Positions 23,819-35,425 of a stretch of 64,000 bases of DNA are shown here, piece by piece (position 1 is the stretch's first letter; each line of letters opens with the position of its first letter). Made by a program: the position numbers and the translations under genes. Origin of the DNA: Eunapius fragilis (taxonomy: Eukaryota > Porifera > Demospongiae > Spongillida > Spongillidae); the NCBI GenBank assembly GCA_963681505.1, contig OY811975.1, forward strand, positions 10,304,230 to 10,368,229. Direction: 5' to 3'. The notes under the pieces were generated by a model, which was given only the letters and a program-made list of their open reading frames with translations, was not told the DNA's origin and ran no database searches.

Positions 23819-24700
23819 CCTAATATAAATTTGTGCTTTGCATGCCAACCAGTTACTGCATGCGCAAATAATCCACATGCATAAGATTGCTTGTATTTTT
23901 GTAGTTCTATTTACATTCTCTTCTTTCCCCCATTAAGGTAAAACTGCTACCTTGCCAGAGAGTTTCGTAGTTATTGCAGACTTTTGGTTGTAGATGAACT
24001 ATACACATAGCATTGCTTTCTTTTGACTGCTACAGTAGATGAGCTGATTCTGTGTAGTTATTCAGCTATTGCAAAATTAAATCCAATTAACCAATATGTC
24101 ATCCTAAGGGATTATGTGCAAATACTATTGTGAAAACTATAAACAAAGTGTTGGCATCTCATTGCTGCACAAATCCTTCGTGAATAAAAACCAACATTGT
24201 GAAAACTATAAACGAAGTGATGGCATCTCCATTGCTGCACACACCAGTAAATATAGTCCATCATGAATGTTTAATGTCTTCATTACATAATGTGACCAAT
24301 CAAGGTGGTAATATATGGCTTCATACTACATTGGACACGACTAATATATGAATATTTGGCGTATGGCTTCTGAACAATCCAAATCAAGTTGTCCAGTGGT
24401 GAATAGATCAGAGGTGTAAAATACATTATTGTGACAACAATAATATTTACTTCATGATTTATAAACAACCTTTTTTTTACATCATACGGACCAAGGATGG
24501 GATAAATTAAACATGTAGTGGTGTGAAAGACAATATGGATGATAGATAACATTGTTTCAATATATATTGGTCCAAGCGTGCACATTAGGTGGCGGTAAGT
24601 AACATAACATGATGTGATGTGACAGGCTTCTAATGTCAGGCACTTGTGTTAGGTCATACATAAACATTTATGAGGAAAAATGTGTGCAAATTACAGTTAG
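23819..24700. other. Intergenic, no gene seen
   Basis: Contains a near-tandem duplication around 24125-24235 (ATTGTGAAAACTATAAAC units). Short ORFs are unconvincing. Confidence 0.5.
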
Positions 24701-24708
24701 CTTCACTG

Positions 24709-24870
24709 GATCAAACCAATCAATGGCCCAGTGCAATCCAAGAGGTCAGCTTTTCTGATAGCTGACTTCAACAACACTAGCTATCCTCAAGACACCAATG
24801 ATTGTCCTCCAGGTGTAAGGAGGCGAGCGATCCACAATTTTTCCATAAACCAAACATCTAACTAAGAGAA
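24709..24870 (-). pseudogene. Death-domain exon fragment (third copy)
   Basis: Matches the 3' part of the Death-domain exon at 26467-26777 (text around CTCCAGGTGTAAGGAGG and the final codons) but with stops and indels. It is an extra partial duplicate just outside the left arm of inverted repeat B. Confidence 0.55.
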
Positions 24871-25229
24871 TTTAACCTTGAAGGTATCAGACATTGAAAT
24901 ATTGGCACAAAGCTAGTGCAAGACCACACAATGCACTTTACCTTAGAGTAATGGTGCAGTATGAATTATAGTTAATAGATATAGCAATATTGATAGGTTC
25001 TAAGCCTACACCCCAATGAGCATCAAATGGTTATCAAGTGGTGGCTGGGGTTGGATACCTCATAAGGTTCACCTCCCATGTACGTTGAGTAGTATTTTGT
25101 TTCGTATACAGGACATGGTTTGCGAGCAAGTTTTATTTCTCTGGACACATCTCTAGGAAACATTCATTAATTGTTATCTGTTGGTTATTGAGTGTTTCTA
25201 AATTTTCAAGTAGATATTTTTTAATTATT

Positions 25230-25620
25230 CTTTCATTAGGCATGGGTCTAAGCCTAGACCCCAATGAGCACCAAATGGCCATCAAGTTGTGGCTGGGAAT
25301 AGATACCTCACAAGGCTCACCTCTCTGTGAGTTGTACCCAGAACACCCTTTGGATCCCCTAGGTCACCATGCCTTAACATGTAAGCAAGGTGGTGATGCT
25401 GTATCCAGGCATAACAAGCTCGGGGATGCAGTACTTCAAATCTGCCATCATGCCTGCATCAGCGCCAGGGCAGAAGTTGGCCATTGTCTTGGACGTGAGG
25501 CTCTGCTGATATTCTGGCTTTGAATTGGCTCTGTGGCAAGCCTGCTACCTTTGACCTTACTGTGACTTCTTTGCTTAACCCTGAAAGAATAATAAAAAAT
25601 ATCCATTTGAAATGATTGAC
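25230..25620 (+). pseudogene. Non-LTR retroelement C-terminal fragment, left
   Basis: Frame 25188-25523 carries a cysteine-histidine block (CELYPEHPLDPLGHHALTC) and RHNKLGD, the C..C..H..C-RHD arrangement found just before the restriction-like endonuclease of early-branching non-LTR elements. The sequence shifts frame after 25500 into a GKPATFDLTVTSLLNPE-like stretch. A broken fragment, paired with 49000-49350. Confidence 0.6.
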
Positions 25621-26466
25621 TTACAAACACCTACAGATAACAATTAATGAATGTTTCCTCGAGATGTATCCAGTGAAAAAAGAAACTCGCCCACAAACCA
25701 GGTCCAGTATACAGGATAAAAAGCATGGTTAATAAGGGTTTTTACATTCCTTCCCTTCGTTATAACGGTTAGTTTACTACAGGTACCTTCCACTTTCATC
25801 ATTTGCATCACACCACCATATCAACTGGTTATGAATTAGTTCTCCACGCTATGGTTGTACACTTCCATCTGTATACAGTAAGTCCTCATGATGGCTCAGT
25901 ACACACCACTTCAGCCAGATGACAAAGCTTAGGGATAAGATGGAAATCAAACATGAGACAGAAGAGAGCAAAACTGACCAATATATATCAATCCCTGGAT
26001 AGCTTCTGATGCCTTTCTACTTGTGTACTCACCTTGGTGAGGACAGCCAGGGGTGTCTATGTGTCTAGGTAAGAACCTCTGGGTAATATAAGAAAATGTA
26101 GTGTTGGACAAAATGAAGATAAGTAGTATCTTTGGGTTGCATTTGTGGACGTCTACATAGCCTATCAATTGTCTCAATGTTTTTCTCACATGACCAACAA
26201 GGCGAAACACATGCAACATTTTGGAGGCTTCACCAGTAGTCCTATGAATACATTTAGTATGGACGTGACACCTACAAACCCATTCAAGTCTATACAGCCA
26301 AAAACCGCTGCTCCTCTTGTGTTGTTGTACCCTAGAAAGCCAACACTAGTGCTCCATTTGGAAATTGTGTGGGCAAACAAACATTTATTAGGCAAAGAGT
26401 ACACATAATACAAAATCCATAAAATATAATGCTCAGCCTCACCAAAGCATGACTGGATTAAACCAA

Positions 26467-28433
26467 TCAATGGCCTTGTGCAATCCAAGTGGTCAGCTCT
26501 TCTGATAGCCTGACTTCACCAACACTAGCTGTCCTCAAATCACCAATGATAGTTCTCCAGGTGTAAGGAGGTGACCCACTTCTCTTCCACAAACCAAACA
26601 TTTCAGTAAATGCTCTGTGGTAGTCCACAAAGCTTTGGTGGAGTGGACATATTGTCTGAATCTGAGTTGGTGTGAGGCCAAGTTGAAGTCTTCCTATCTC
26701 ATTCTTGTGAGGGATAACAGCTGCCACTTTGTCCATCAGGTGTCATAATGATGGTTCACTGTCCATGGACAAAGGAACTGTATAGAGATGGAACAGGTGA
26801 TGATGAATTAATCTACAACACACGTTGCCAACCTGATTGACTGGAAGCTTGTTTTATGGCAGTGCTCTCACCCAACCTAATAACATGGTACTGTGGTTGA
26901 CCACTATAGTCAATAAACAGGACCCACTTCACATCAAACTGTTTTTTCATCCATGTTTCTATTAGAAAGAAAGTGAGAATAAAGTAACCTGCATTGCTAG
27001 ATCCCACTATCCTTTACCAGACTGTTGAATCAGCTCATCTGCAGTTCTGCTCTGTTGGATGGTGGTAGCATTGGTGATGTTGACATCAGCAGGTATGAGG
27101 TCAGGGTGACTGTGTGCATTATGTCATCATGGGGAGAGTGCTAATCATACACAAGGGTCCATCATATTTTGCAATCTTAAAATAGCCCAATCTGCCTGAA
27201 AACGACTTTGGCCAGCTAAGTGAGTGCATGTACAAATATACTTATGTACATGCACAGATACTTAACTAATCTATGAACATATTATTAAAATGTGTGTACT
27301 TTTTTGCTTAGAATGTAGCCAGACCTATTACTTTGTAGTGATGCACATTTCAAATCAACATGTCTTATCTTTAACAGTAATCCCCAATACCCTCTGACTG
27401 ACTCCATTAACCAGCAAGAGTTTTTCTACTGACAACTGAAGTGTATCTGCATAGGAGCACTCAAATGGCATGTCTCCAAGCCAATGCCACTTCTGATCAG
27501 TATTTGAAAAGGCATAGATGGCAGAGGTCTTCTTTTCACCAGCTCCTCCTCCCCCTATGGCTAGAAGTACATCATCAACCATGCATATAGATGAGCCAGA
27601 GTATGGAACATCTGGAAGCTTCCTCCAGGCAGAAGGCTGACAGGTGTGTGTTGAAGCTTGCGGAATGGTACATAGTTGTATATATGCGTGTTTGTGTGTG
27701 CAACATATGAGTGTGAGTGTATGCAGACACCTAAGTAGCTGTTTAGGGTGGATTCACTGCAGGTCTATTACAACATGCAGAGTTCAGATCATTTACATTG
27801 CATGCAGCTATACATACACAATGGTCAGACTCACCAGGTCACTGACATTTAAGCACCAAACAGCTGTGCCCATTCCCCATCCTCCCATCACAAAGACCAC
27901 CCCTCCATGGACCACCGCAAACATGGCTCCACATTGCTGAGGAAGTGGTGGCCCAAGTGCCAGGTCTGTGTGTTACTATAAAACACCTGAACATCATTTA
28001 AATGCCTCCCAACATCACACCATCCTCCCGTAACAACCAGACCACCTTCATTGACACTAACTACACAGGAAAACTCACACCCTAGTAGCATCTCAGACAT
28101 GGTGGTCCATTTTCCTTCTTTCCATACCATCACCTTTTTACTACACACGCCATCCTTCAAACCACCTACAGCTAATAAATACATCGCCTTTCTACACACA
28201 CTATCCTTCGAATTGCTTATCGCTACTAAACCCACGCCTAGCCTGGCACCTACATCAACATCGTCAATGCATTTCTTCCAATTATTCATTCTGGTCAACC
28301 TGTAAACAGCCTTACCTCGTCCCCAAACCACTGTACCCTCCTCCCCCACCTCCACCAGACCTCCTCCATATTCGCTTCTATCACCTTGCTCAGGTACTTT
28401 AGAACAGGTTTCAAATTGCAATGTCAAATTCAT
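26467..28433 (-). pseudogene. Broken kelch-Death domain gene (left copy)
   Basis: The exon layout mirrors the intact copy at 45674-48095: 27835-28433, 27369-27636, 26833-26958 and 26467-26777. Exon sizes are 599, 268, 126 and 311 against 603, 268, 126 and 311. Three lesions are visible. One T is missing in exon 1 (CACTTGGG for CACTTTGGG, near 27968), shifting the frame before the last kelch strand. The donor of exon 2 is AT instead of GT (27368). A TGA replaces the codon after SL at the start of the Death-domain exon (near 26745). Any one of these would stop a normal product. AATAAA lies at 26384-26389 (minus strand). Confidence 0.8.
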
Positions 28434-29114
28434 TCAGCTTAAATAGTTGGAGACATATGGTTATCACAGACAATACTTAAGTTTAAGGACAAACTAGATT
28501 GGACACAAAAATGCACAGGACAGACATACAACACACATAGCAAACGTTTAGACAAAAATGAGATAAATTGAACATGTGCAAGAGGAGCTGGATGCATGGA
28601 TATTTAATTACATTATAAAGGTTGCATTAATTTGACTCCTAGTGTGTTGAACATTACCTGTAAACCACTACAGTTACATTTTTATTGTCATGTATATCTG
28701 TTGTGTGTGCGTACATGCACATGTTGTACAGATGGCCAGTAACCCTGCAGAAAATGTTATTGGGTAGTCCAGTTCACTAGCCCACACCAGGTGGGGCTGA
28801 ACAAAATGTAGGCCTTCACAACTGATGAGCCAGTGGATATTGCTGTAATGCAAACCCTGATCCCAACCGTCCACTCTCACAGATGATTAAACTTCATGAC
28901 AGATATCGCACCCACTCATACAATACATGTCATTATATACTATCCTACAAGAGTAATTTTTATTCCATTAATGCACCAGTCACTAGTTATCGATAGTTCT
29001 ACCATCAGGCAGTAGAGTTCCACATGTGTACAGAGGTTGCCATAGTTACATTGCCATTGATGGACCTAGCTGCTATGGGCTAATCGATTTTGTTATAAAT
29101 GGGCCTTTATGAAA
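28434..29114. other. 5' flank of the broken kelch-Death gene
   Basis: Partner of about 44990-45670. No separate gene. The acceptor-like TTTCAG seen before the ATG in the right arm is degraded to an AGCTTAAATAG-type flank here. Confidence 0.4.
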
Positions 29115-29480
29115 TTTTTTTAATTATATAAATAGTTATAATAAGCATCATTATAAGAATAATAATGAAGCGAGTGTGACAAGTGGGTCAACTGCTCAGG
29201 TGGCTGAGAACAGAAAACATGCCAGCAATGACACCAAGTGCTCAGAGCTTGGATGGGTGTGTGTACCTTTGGCAGTTGAGGTATATGGATGTTGGGGTCC
29301 TGAAGCACAGACAAACCTTTCTCGACTTGCAGCGCGCCTGGCAATTAGATTAAATTGTTGCAAGTCCCAGGCCACTTCGGCTCTATATGGCAGGTTAAAC
29401 CTGGTTCTAGTTAGAGCGAATGCCAGAGCTCTGCTGTCCCGTTCAATGGCAACTGGATGTTAGTCTCCTCACCTTCTCCG
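29115..29480 (+). pseudogene. 3' fragment of a non-LTR retroelement
   Basis: The frame 29176-29463 ends with KCSELGWVCVPLAVEVYG and YGRLNLVLVRANARALLSR, the conserved tail of the same family as the fragments at 25230 and 4036. Truncated at both sides. Absent from the right arm. Confidence 0.6.
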
Positions 29481-29674
29481 TTCCAGTGTATTGTTTTTTG
29501 TTTAGTAGCATTGTGTAACTTAAAACTGTAAATGTTGGATATGGAGTATAATAATAATTTATATATAAAAACTTCAAAATGCACAATAAACACGTAACAA
29601 ATGGCATGTACATACATTTAAATGGTCCAATTTGCAAAGATATCAGTGTGTAGATAAACACACAAACACACATT

Positions 29675-29677
<3 letters not shown>

Positions 29678-29715
<38 letters not shown>
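29678..29715. repeat. (CA)n microsatellite
   Basis: Short CA array after the 3' end of the adjoining retroelement. Confidence 0.85.
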
Positions 29716-29719
<4 letters not shown>

Positions 29720-31168
29720 ACATCTCAACATGTACATGTAAGGTCCGGTAGTCCAGCTCCATCATCAAATCCTGTTCCACTTCTCCATTTGGTTCTGGAT
29801 CCTCGAAGACATACATTGGTAGCCCTCAGAATGGCAAAGGACAGCCTGGATCGTATTCATCCTGCAACTTCAGCATAGGTTTTTTCCATTTTTGAGCTAT
29901 TTTGTCAGCAAGGAGTTGTATGAAACATTCTGCTTCTCGGCCTAGAACTCCATCAACGGACACAACTAGTGGTGTAAATGAAGCACGCCATGCTTCTGCT
30001 GCATCATAGTATTTTCTCTTCTTTTCTTCTTCAGCGGACGATAGGATAGAGGCAACATCCCGGTGTAAATACGACGGAGCGTCAGTGTCAATGACACGTA
30101 TATTAAAAAACACAACCGTCTGTGACTGCCATACCCCTCTAATACTAAGATCCACAACCAGAGAAGGTATACCACATGCATCATTGGCTTCTTGAACTAT
30201 TGGTTCACGGATTACGTCTTTGTACTCAAGAGATGCAAGGTCACCTAATGCATCCCCCTTACTTCATTGTGGCGTTGGATCACAAGGCCACCTTTTCTGC
30301 AGTCAGGGCATGTGTCATGTTGAAAACATCACCACAACCATCACATTTTGCTGATGCCTTCAAGAGAGATCTGTGGTAACGCAGTGCCAGGGAATCACGA
30401 AATTCAGTTGCTGAAAGGTCAGGAGAGCAATGGGCAAGACTGTTAACCATGATGAGGACTTACTACCAACTGATCTGGTTATGGCATGTCTTGTGTTTGG
30501 ATCTAATGTAGCTAGGATTGAAGTTAGCTTGTCTTCATCATTATGCTGATAAATCCTGTGCATAGCTGATGCTGCTTCAGACATTTGGATGGAGTGATCC
30601 GATGTAAAAAAAACTGCTTGTAGCCCTTGATAGCATCTACGATGTTTGATGTGCCAGCTCTGGATTTTGCAAAAGTAATTTTTGAAGTTTCAACAGGGTT
30701 GCGGACTCCCATACCCCCCATTCGTGCAGGTAGTGTAAACAGGTGATGCTCTTGATTGGATATGGTGCCTGCTGGCCAGAACATCTGATTCACTGCATCT
30801 TGAATTGGGACATACTCATCATCAAAGTTAGGGAGTATGCGCTGTAAGTATGACCATTCAAACGTAAAGACTTTTCTAAGGCTGAAAAGGCTGCCTGTGG
30901 TTGTGATTCAGCCACTTTGAACAGTTTGACAACACTGTTTGTCAATTCCACAATCTTCTTCTGTATAAAAGCCTTGGTGCTGTCATGGTCTCCAATCAAA
31001 CCACCTAGAAAACGATATCCTTTAACCACTTTGACTCCAAGGTGTTCAAATGCAGACCTGGCTTCTGTTTCATGATTACTATCAACTATGACAATACATT
31101 TGTCAACAACCTCTGGGTAATATCCATATTTTGGTCCATGTTCACATAATTGATCAAACCAGTCACGG
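29720..31168 (-). pseudogene. 5'-truncated endonuclease-type non-LTR retrotransposon, copy 1
   Basis: On the minus strand it starts abruptly just after the position of the YADD active site (EHGPKYGYYPEVV, near 31120). It continues through the thumb (KGYRFLGGLIGDHDS), a LPARMGGMG block, and the C-terminal DLSIRGVWQSQTV and EKKRKY motifs, which look like a PD-(D/E)XK restriction-like nuclease. It ends with ILRATNVCLRGSRTKWRSG. Several frame breaks. It is related to the copy at 57610-60390 and sits in one arm only, inside the 19-bp minisatellite. Confidence 0.7.
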
Positions 31169-31632
31169 ACCTATAGGATAAAGATGGACCTGTAGGATAT
31201 AGATGGACCTGTAGGATATACATGGACCTGTAGGATATAAATGGACCTGTAGGATATAGATGGACCTGTAGGATATAGATGGACCTGTAGGATATAGATG
31301 GACCTGTAGGATATAAATGGACCTGTAGGATATGGATGGACCTGTAGGATATAGATGGACCTGTAGGATATAGATGGACCTGTAGGATATAGATGGACCT
31401 GTAGGATATAGATGGACCTGTATGAAATAGATGGATCTGTAGATATAGATGGACCTGTAGGATATAGATGGACTTGTAGGATATAGATGGACCTGTAGGA
31501 TATAGATGGACCTGTATGAAATAGATGGATCTGTAGATATAGATGGACCTGTAGGATATAGATGGACCTGTAGGATGCAGATGGGCCTGTGGGATGTAGA
31601 TGGACTTGTAGGATATAGACGGACCAGTGTCG
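31165..31632. repeat. 19-bp minisatellite (left)
   Basis: About 24 units of ATAGATGGACCTGTAGGAT with variants. The partner 44815-45000 has about nine units. Confidence 0.9.
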
Positions 31633-31707
31633 GTGTAATCGATCAGCCAGCATGCTTTGAAATAGTAAATAACCTGATAAAGGGATGTTTAATCATACCA
31701 TTACTTA

Positions 31708-32746
31708 GAGCAAAGGAACCTATTAAGGAACAACCAACTTCCATTGACTGATGCAGACAAACTATGCATGCTAGAGAGATAATTTAAACACTGTTGGATA
31801 GAGAATTTAACGGAGATTACAACCATATTAACCATAGCAAATGTTGCATGAATTCTGGTACTGTAAACTCACTTTTCGGAAAACATACCTCAATGTATGG
31901 GAAAGGTACCGAATAAGGAACAACCACATCAAAGGGTTGTTATATAAACACACAGCTGCATGGGGTTTGCCTTGGGGAGGGGGGCGGGTGCTACCTGTTT
32001 AAAAATGAAATCTTCAACTGCATTGTAGTCTAATTATGGCCTATATATAGGTTAGGTTAGACACTGAAACCGAGGGATCTACGTGATTTAGAATCCCCGA
32101 GGGCCCTGAGCTGTAGCGTCCCGAGCGGTAGCGAGGGCACTACTAAGGGCCCGAGGGGATTATAAATCACGTAGATCCCTCGGTTTCAGTGTCTAACCAA
32201 TTTAGACAATAGCAACGCGTACGTAACAACCAACGCGATAACGATAACGGGAGGGATTCTAAGTGCCAGTGGGGGGGATTCTAAGTGCCCGGGGCACTTA
32301 GAATCCCCCCCACTGGCACTTAGAGTCCCTCTCTAGGTTTCTACCGCGTTTATATATTACCTGCATTGACCAATCAGATTGCGCGAATCACTTCCGCTAT
32401 TGTCTAAAAGCATAAAGGCTATTCTCCTGAGGTCGCTATGAAACCATAGTATCCTTGAACTTAAGGGGTGTGGGGGTGACGATTGAAGAGGTGTTCGAAG
32501 ATGCAAAGGCACTAGAGCCTGAGGAGGAAGGCTGTTGGTTTAATTTTATTGTGCTTGACATCAGCGTAGAAAATAGAAACAGTACATCCAGCACTAGTTA
32601 AAACATCTGTAAACTTAGTGGGTTAATCAGATTCATTGATCTGCGCATGAACAGTAAAAACAGTAAACCCATAATGTTGATTAAGATTTTTAATGAGATT
32701 TAGTGTTCCTTAATAGGGGTGCGTTCCACATTCGGTTCCTTTGCTC
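31708..32746. mobile_element. TIR element with TA target duplication
   Basis: A 1039-bp insertion in the left arm only. Ends GAGCAAAGGAACC and GGTTCCTTTGCTC are inverted, followed inside by CTATTAAGGAAC-type repeats. TA flanks both sides (31706-31707, 32747-32748) and the right arm has the empty site. Non-autonomous: no transposase seen. Confidence 0.7.
32055..32200. repeat. Long hairpin nested in the TIR element
   Basis: Arms of about 45 bp (TAGACACTGAAACCGAGGGA and its complement) around a GC-rich loop. A second, tighter hairpin follows at 32250-32335 (ATTCTAAGTGCC...GGCACTTAGAAT). Flanking GACAATAGC/GCTATTGTC copies at 32205 and 32395 suggest a further MITE. Confidence 0.7.
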
Positions 32747-32748
32747 TA

Positions 32749-33500
32749 TCTTGCAACTGATGAACCAGCATTAGGTAAATAGGACCAAATAAGGTCACAG
32801 TGTGTGCATTACAATATAGCTGCCATTACGTGCAGTCATATTAACTTAGTACCAAGTTAGCATTGATATGCTTAAAACTATGCATTCCAGACATTGAGGT
32901 CTCAATTGTGTCCAATGCAAGTGACAACCCAAGGTGTTAGTTCTGGACTTTGCTGTCCTCAGGAGAAACAAATAACATACAGACTGAGCATTATGGAATT
33001 AAAATAACCGATGGTACATCTACAAATTTTGAGTGAGATATTTTTCCTATTTAGCTGGATGAACATTAGTTGTAAGCACTCTGCACCCCACTAATAAGAA
33101 ATAGATGGCTTGAATTACAGTGGAAATCGTGGTACTTGCATGTTCCTAAAATTTTTCTTGATGTGAATTTGGTTCACTTGAATGTTTTTTGATTGATATG
33201 CACAGAAATAAAAATCTGACAACGCACGTTTGTTACATAATTTCTTGCCAATAGGCGTTCATAAATACTATGCATCACGTGACTTTTTGGTTTCACTACG
33301 ACCTTGGATAGTAAACAAATTACCATTTATAGTTTTAGGTCAATTTCTCTATCGTTTGGTCATGAATTTTACGAACCGGGATGCATAGAAAGAGTGGCCG
33401 TTTCCCCATCGTTTGCTCGAGTTGAATTTTTAGTCCGGTAAAAGGAAATGGCTTTTTCTATATACAGACGTCATTTTTTTTTTACTGCTTTGTGTTAGGT
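32749..33500. other. Left-arm sequence, no gene seen
   Basis: Matched in pieces at 44411-44640 and 37240-37480 in the right arm, where the two pieces are separated by the 6.9-kb block. Confidence 0.5.
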
Positions 33501-33510
33501 TAGAAACTTC

Positions 33511-33864
33511 GCTTTGCGCGATTTCTGTGTCCCAGAAATTGACGATATAGTAGTACGACCAGTACTTTATTGTTGGGAGATCTTTCTTGCTGTGCCAATG
33601 CGCAGTCTATCGCTAACAAAATGCCTTCAAAGAAATCTGACTTACAATTTGCAAATGAATGACATTAAAATAGTTACGTTATTGAAGTTATGTTCTAGTT
33701 ATTCGAATATGGCTGAGGGCGTTGACGGTTCTTTTCAGAACCAAATCACTCGTCGCTTGCCGAGTAAGGCTAGTCAAGCAGCAATCTTTGCATGGAAACC
33801 TCTTTGTGCTAAGAAATCCCCAAGAGGAGACCCGCGAGCTGGAGTAGCAAGTTTATGCGAATGA
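33511..33864 (+). other. Open frame next to the centre of inverted repeat B
   Basis: A frame of about 117 codons. A second possible start, MAEGVDGSFQNQITRR, lies near 33709. The inverted copy (34108-34279 and 35104-35340) has lost the frame. No domain recognised; likely transposon-derived. Confidence 0.25.
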
Positions 33865-34096
33865 GCATGACTAAGAGAAGGACTGCAGCTTCTATCGCGG
33901 AAAGTGCCACGAAAGAGAAAGAGAGTTGCAGTCTCTAGCCGAATTTATGCCGATCTTGCTGATACGGATGCAAGAACACTTCCTTGCGGTTGTACTACAT
34001 AGAATTGACGGATGGCGTACCTCCCATTCGTGCTCGGAACAGAGTTAGCCAAATGTTCTTTGGCTAACTTTGTTCCGAGCACGAACTTGCAAACTT
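33859..34096. other. Spacer at the centre of inverted repeat B
   Basis: About 240 bp unpaired with the arms. It contains its own small palindrome near 34025-34085 (arms with GTGCTCGGAACA and TGTTCCGAGCAC). Confidence 0.65.
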
Positions 34097-34279
34097 GCAT
34101 AAACTTGCTAGCCCGCTGTATGGACCGTTTTGCTACTCCAGCTCGCGGGATTTCTTTGCACAAAGAGGTTTCCATGCAGAGATTGCTGCTTGACTAGCCT
34201 TTCTCGGCAAGCGACGAGTGATTTGGTTCTGAAAAGAACTGTTTTCGCTGTCAACAACACCCTCAGCCATATTCGAATA

Positions 34280-35095
34280 CAGTGGCGTAGTGTGGTGGTT
34301 GAGCGCCCGGGGACATGATGCAATAATGGCGCCCCCCTCCCCTCCCCCTACAAATAAAGGGTTGGATCTAGGATTTTGCAGTGAGGGTTGGTAGGCAGCT
34401 GCAAGGGCGGAGAGGGATATGCCGGGTCTCGATCATACCAGCAAGGGGGTATGCAAAGCTCACCCAAAGGGTCTGGGGCGGAGCCCCAGCCGCTTTGCAA
34501 CTTTAGCACTTTTTAAGCCACAAAAAAAACATGATACTTTCGCATACACTGCATTTGCTTCCGCAAGCAACCTATGCCTTCGCACGTACATTCAATTGTT
34601 TACATTAGGAAATTTAGTTTGGGGAAGTATCCGCCCCGGCAAAACTACCCTCGCGCTAGACTGCATGGCGCTATGTGTACCTGTCTGTAGGATAATGGCT
34701 AACCGCTCACGCCATTGTGAGCCTGTGCACAACAGGCTCACAATGGCAGCGAGCGTTTGCGATAACCCTGAAGTTGGAACTGTTTATTCAACAGATTATG
34801 GAGGTGACGATTGGATACCGTATCTTCAATGTCGGTGATTAGAAATAAATTTAAAGGTTTGCGTGCAGATCGAGTAGTCTGGGGACCCCCGACTGACGGC
34901 TGTACATCGGGTCCCCAGACTACAGATCGCGTGCAGATGTTTGTTAACAAGACTCAAAACGTGCCCGCGCCCCGCGGGCCCGTTCGCGTAACGGGATAAT
35001 TATCTGTGCAAATTGTCTATTTTGGCGCCCCATAAACCCCCGGCGCCCGGGGACATATGTCCCCCCCTGCCCCCCCCCCCCTCGCTACGCCACTG
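34280..35095. mobile_element. Non-autonomous hAT-like element with perfect 8-bp target duplication
   Basis: An 816-bp insertion in the right arm of B. Ends CAGTGGCGTAG and CTACGCCACTG. TTCGAATA is duplicated exactly at 34272-34279 and 35096-35103 and is single in the other arm near 33696-33703. It contains hairpins at about 34714-34742 and 34876-34922, and a GGGGCGGAGCCCC motif resembling the GC-rich 3' part of the hAT at 15580. No transposase. Confidence 0.85.
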
Positions 35096-35425
35096 TTCGA
35101 ATAACTAGAATATAACTTCAATAACGTAACTATTTAATGTCATTCATTGCAAATGGCTACGTTCTTAAGCCAGATTTCTTTGAAGGCATTTTGTTAGCGA
35201 TACACTGCGCATTGGCACAGCAAAAAAGATTTCCAACAATAAAGTACTGGTCGTACTACTCTATCGTAAATTTCTGGGACAAGAAATCGCGCAAAGCAAA
35301 GTTTCTAACCTAACACAAAGCAGTATAAAATATGGCGTCTGTATCGAAAACGCCGTTTCCTTTTACCGGACTAAAAATAAAAATCCAACTCGAGCAAACG
35401 ATGGGGAAACGGCCACTCTTTCTAT

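Larger units (their letters stand above)
24997..33858. repeat. Giant inverted repeat B, left arm
   Basis: Reverse complement of 34097-49590. Anchors are 24997/49590, 26467/48095, 28433/45674, about 31630/44815 and 33858/34097. Left-only insertions: 29115-31168 (retroelements) and 31708-32746 (TIR element). Confidence 0.88.

Noticed and set aside
31171-31653. 160-codon minus-strand frame of YILQVHLYPTGPS repeats
   Set aside because: A product of the 19-bp minisatellite. The unit is not a multiple of three and the frame has no other support.
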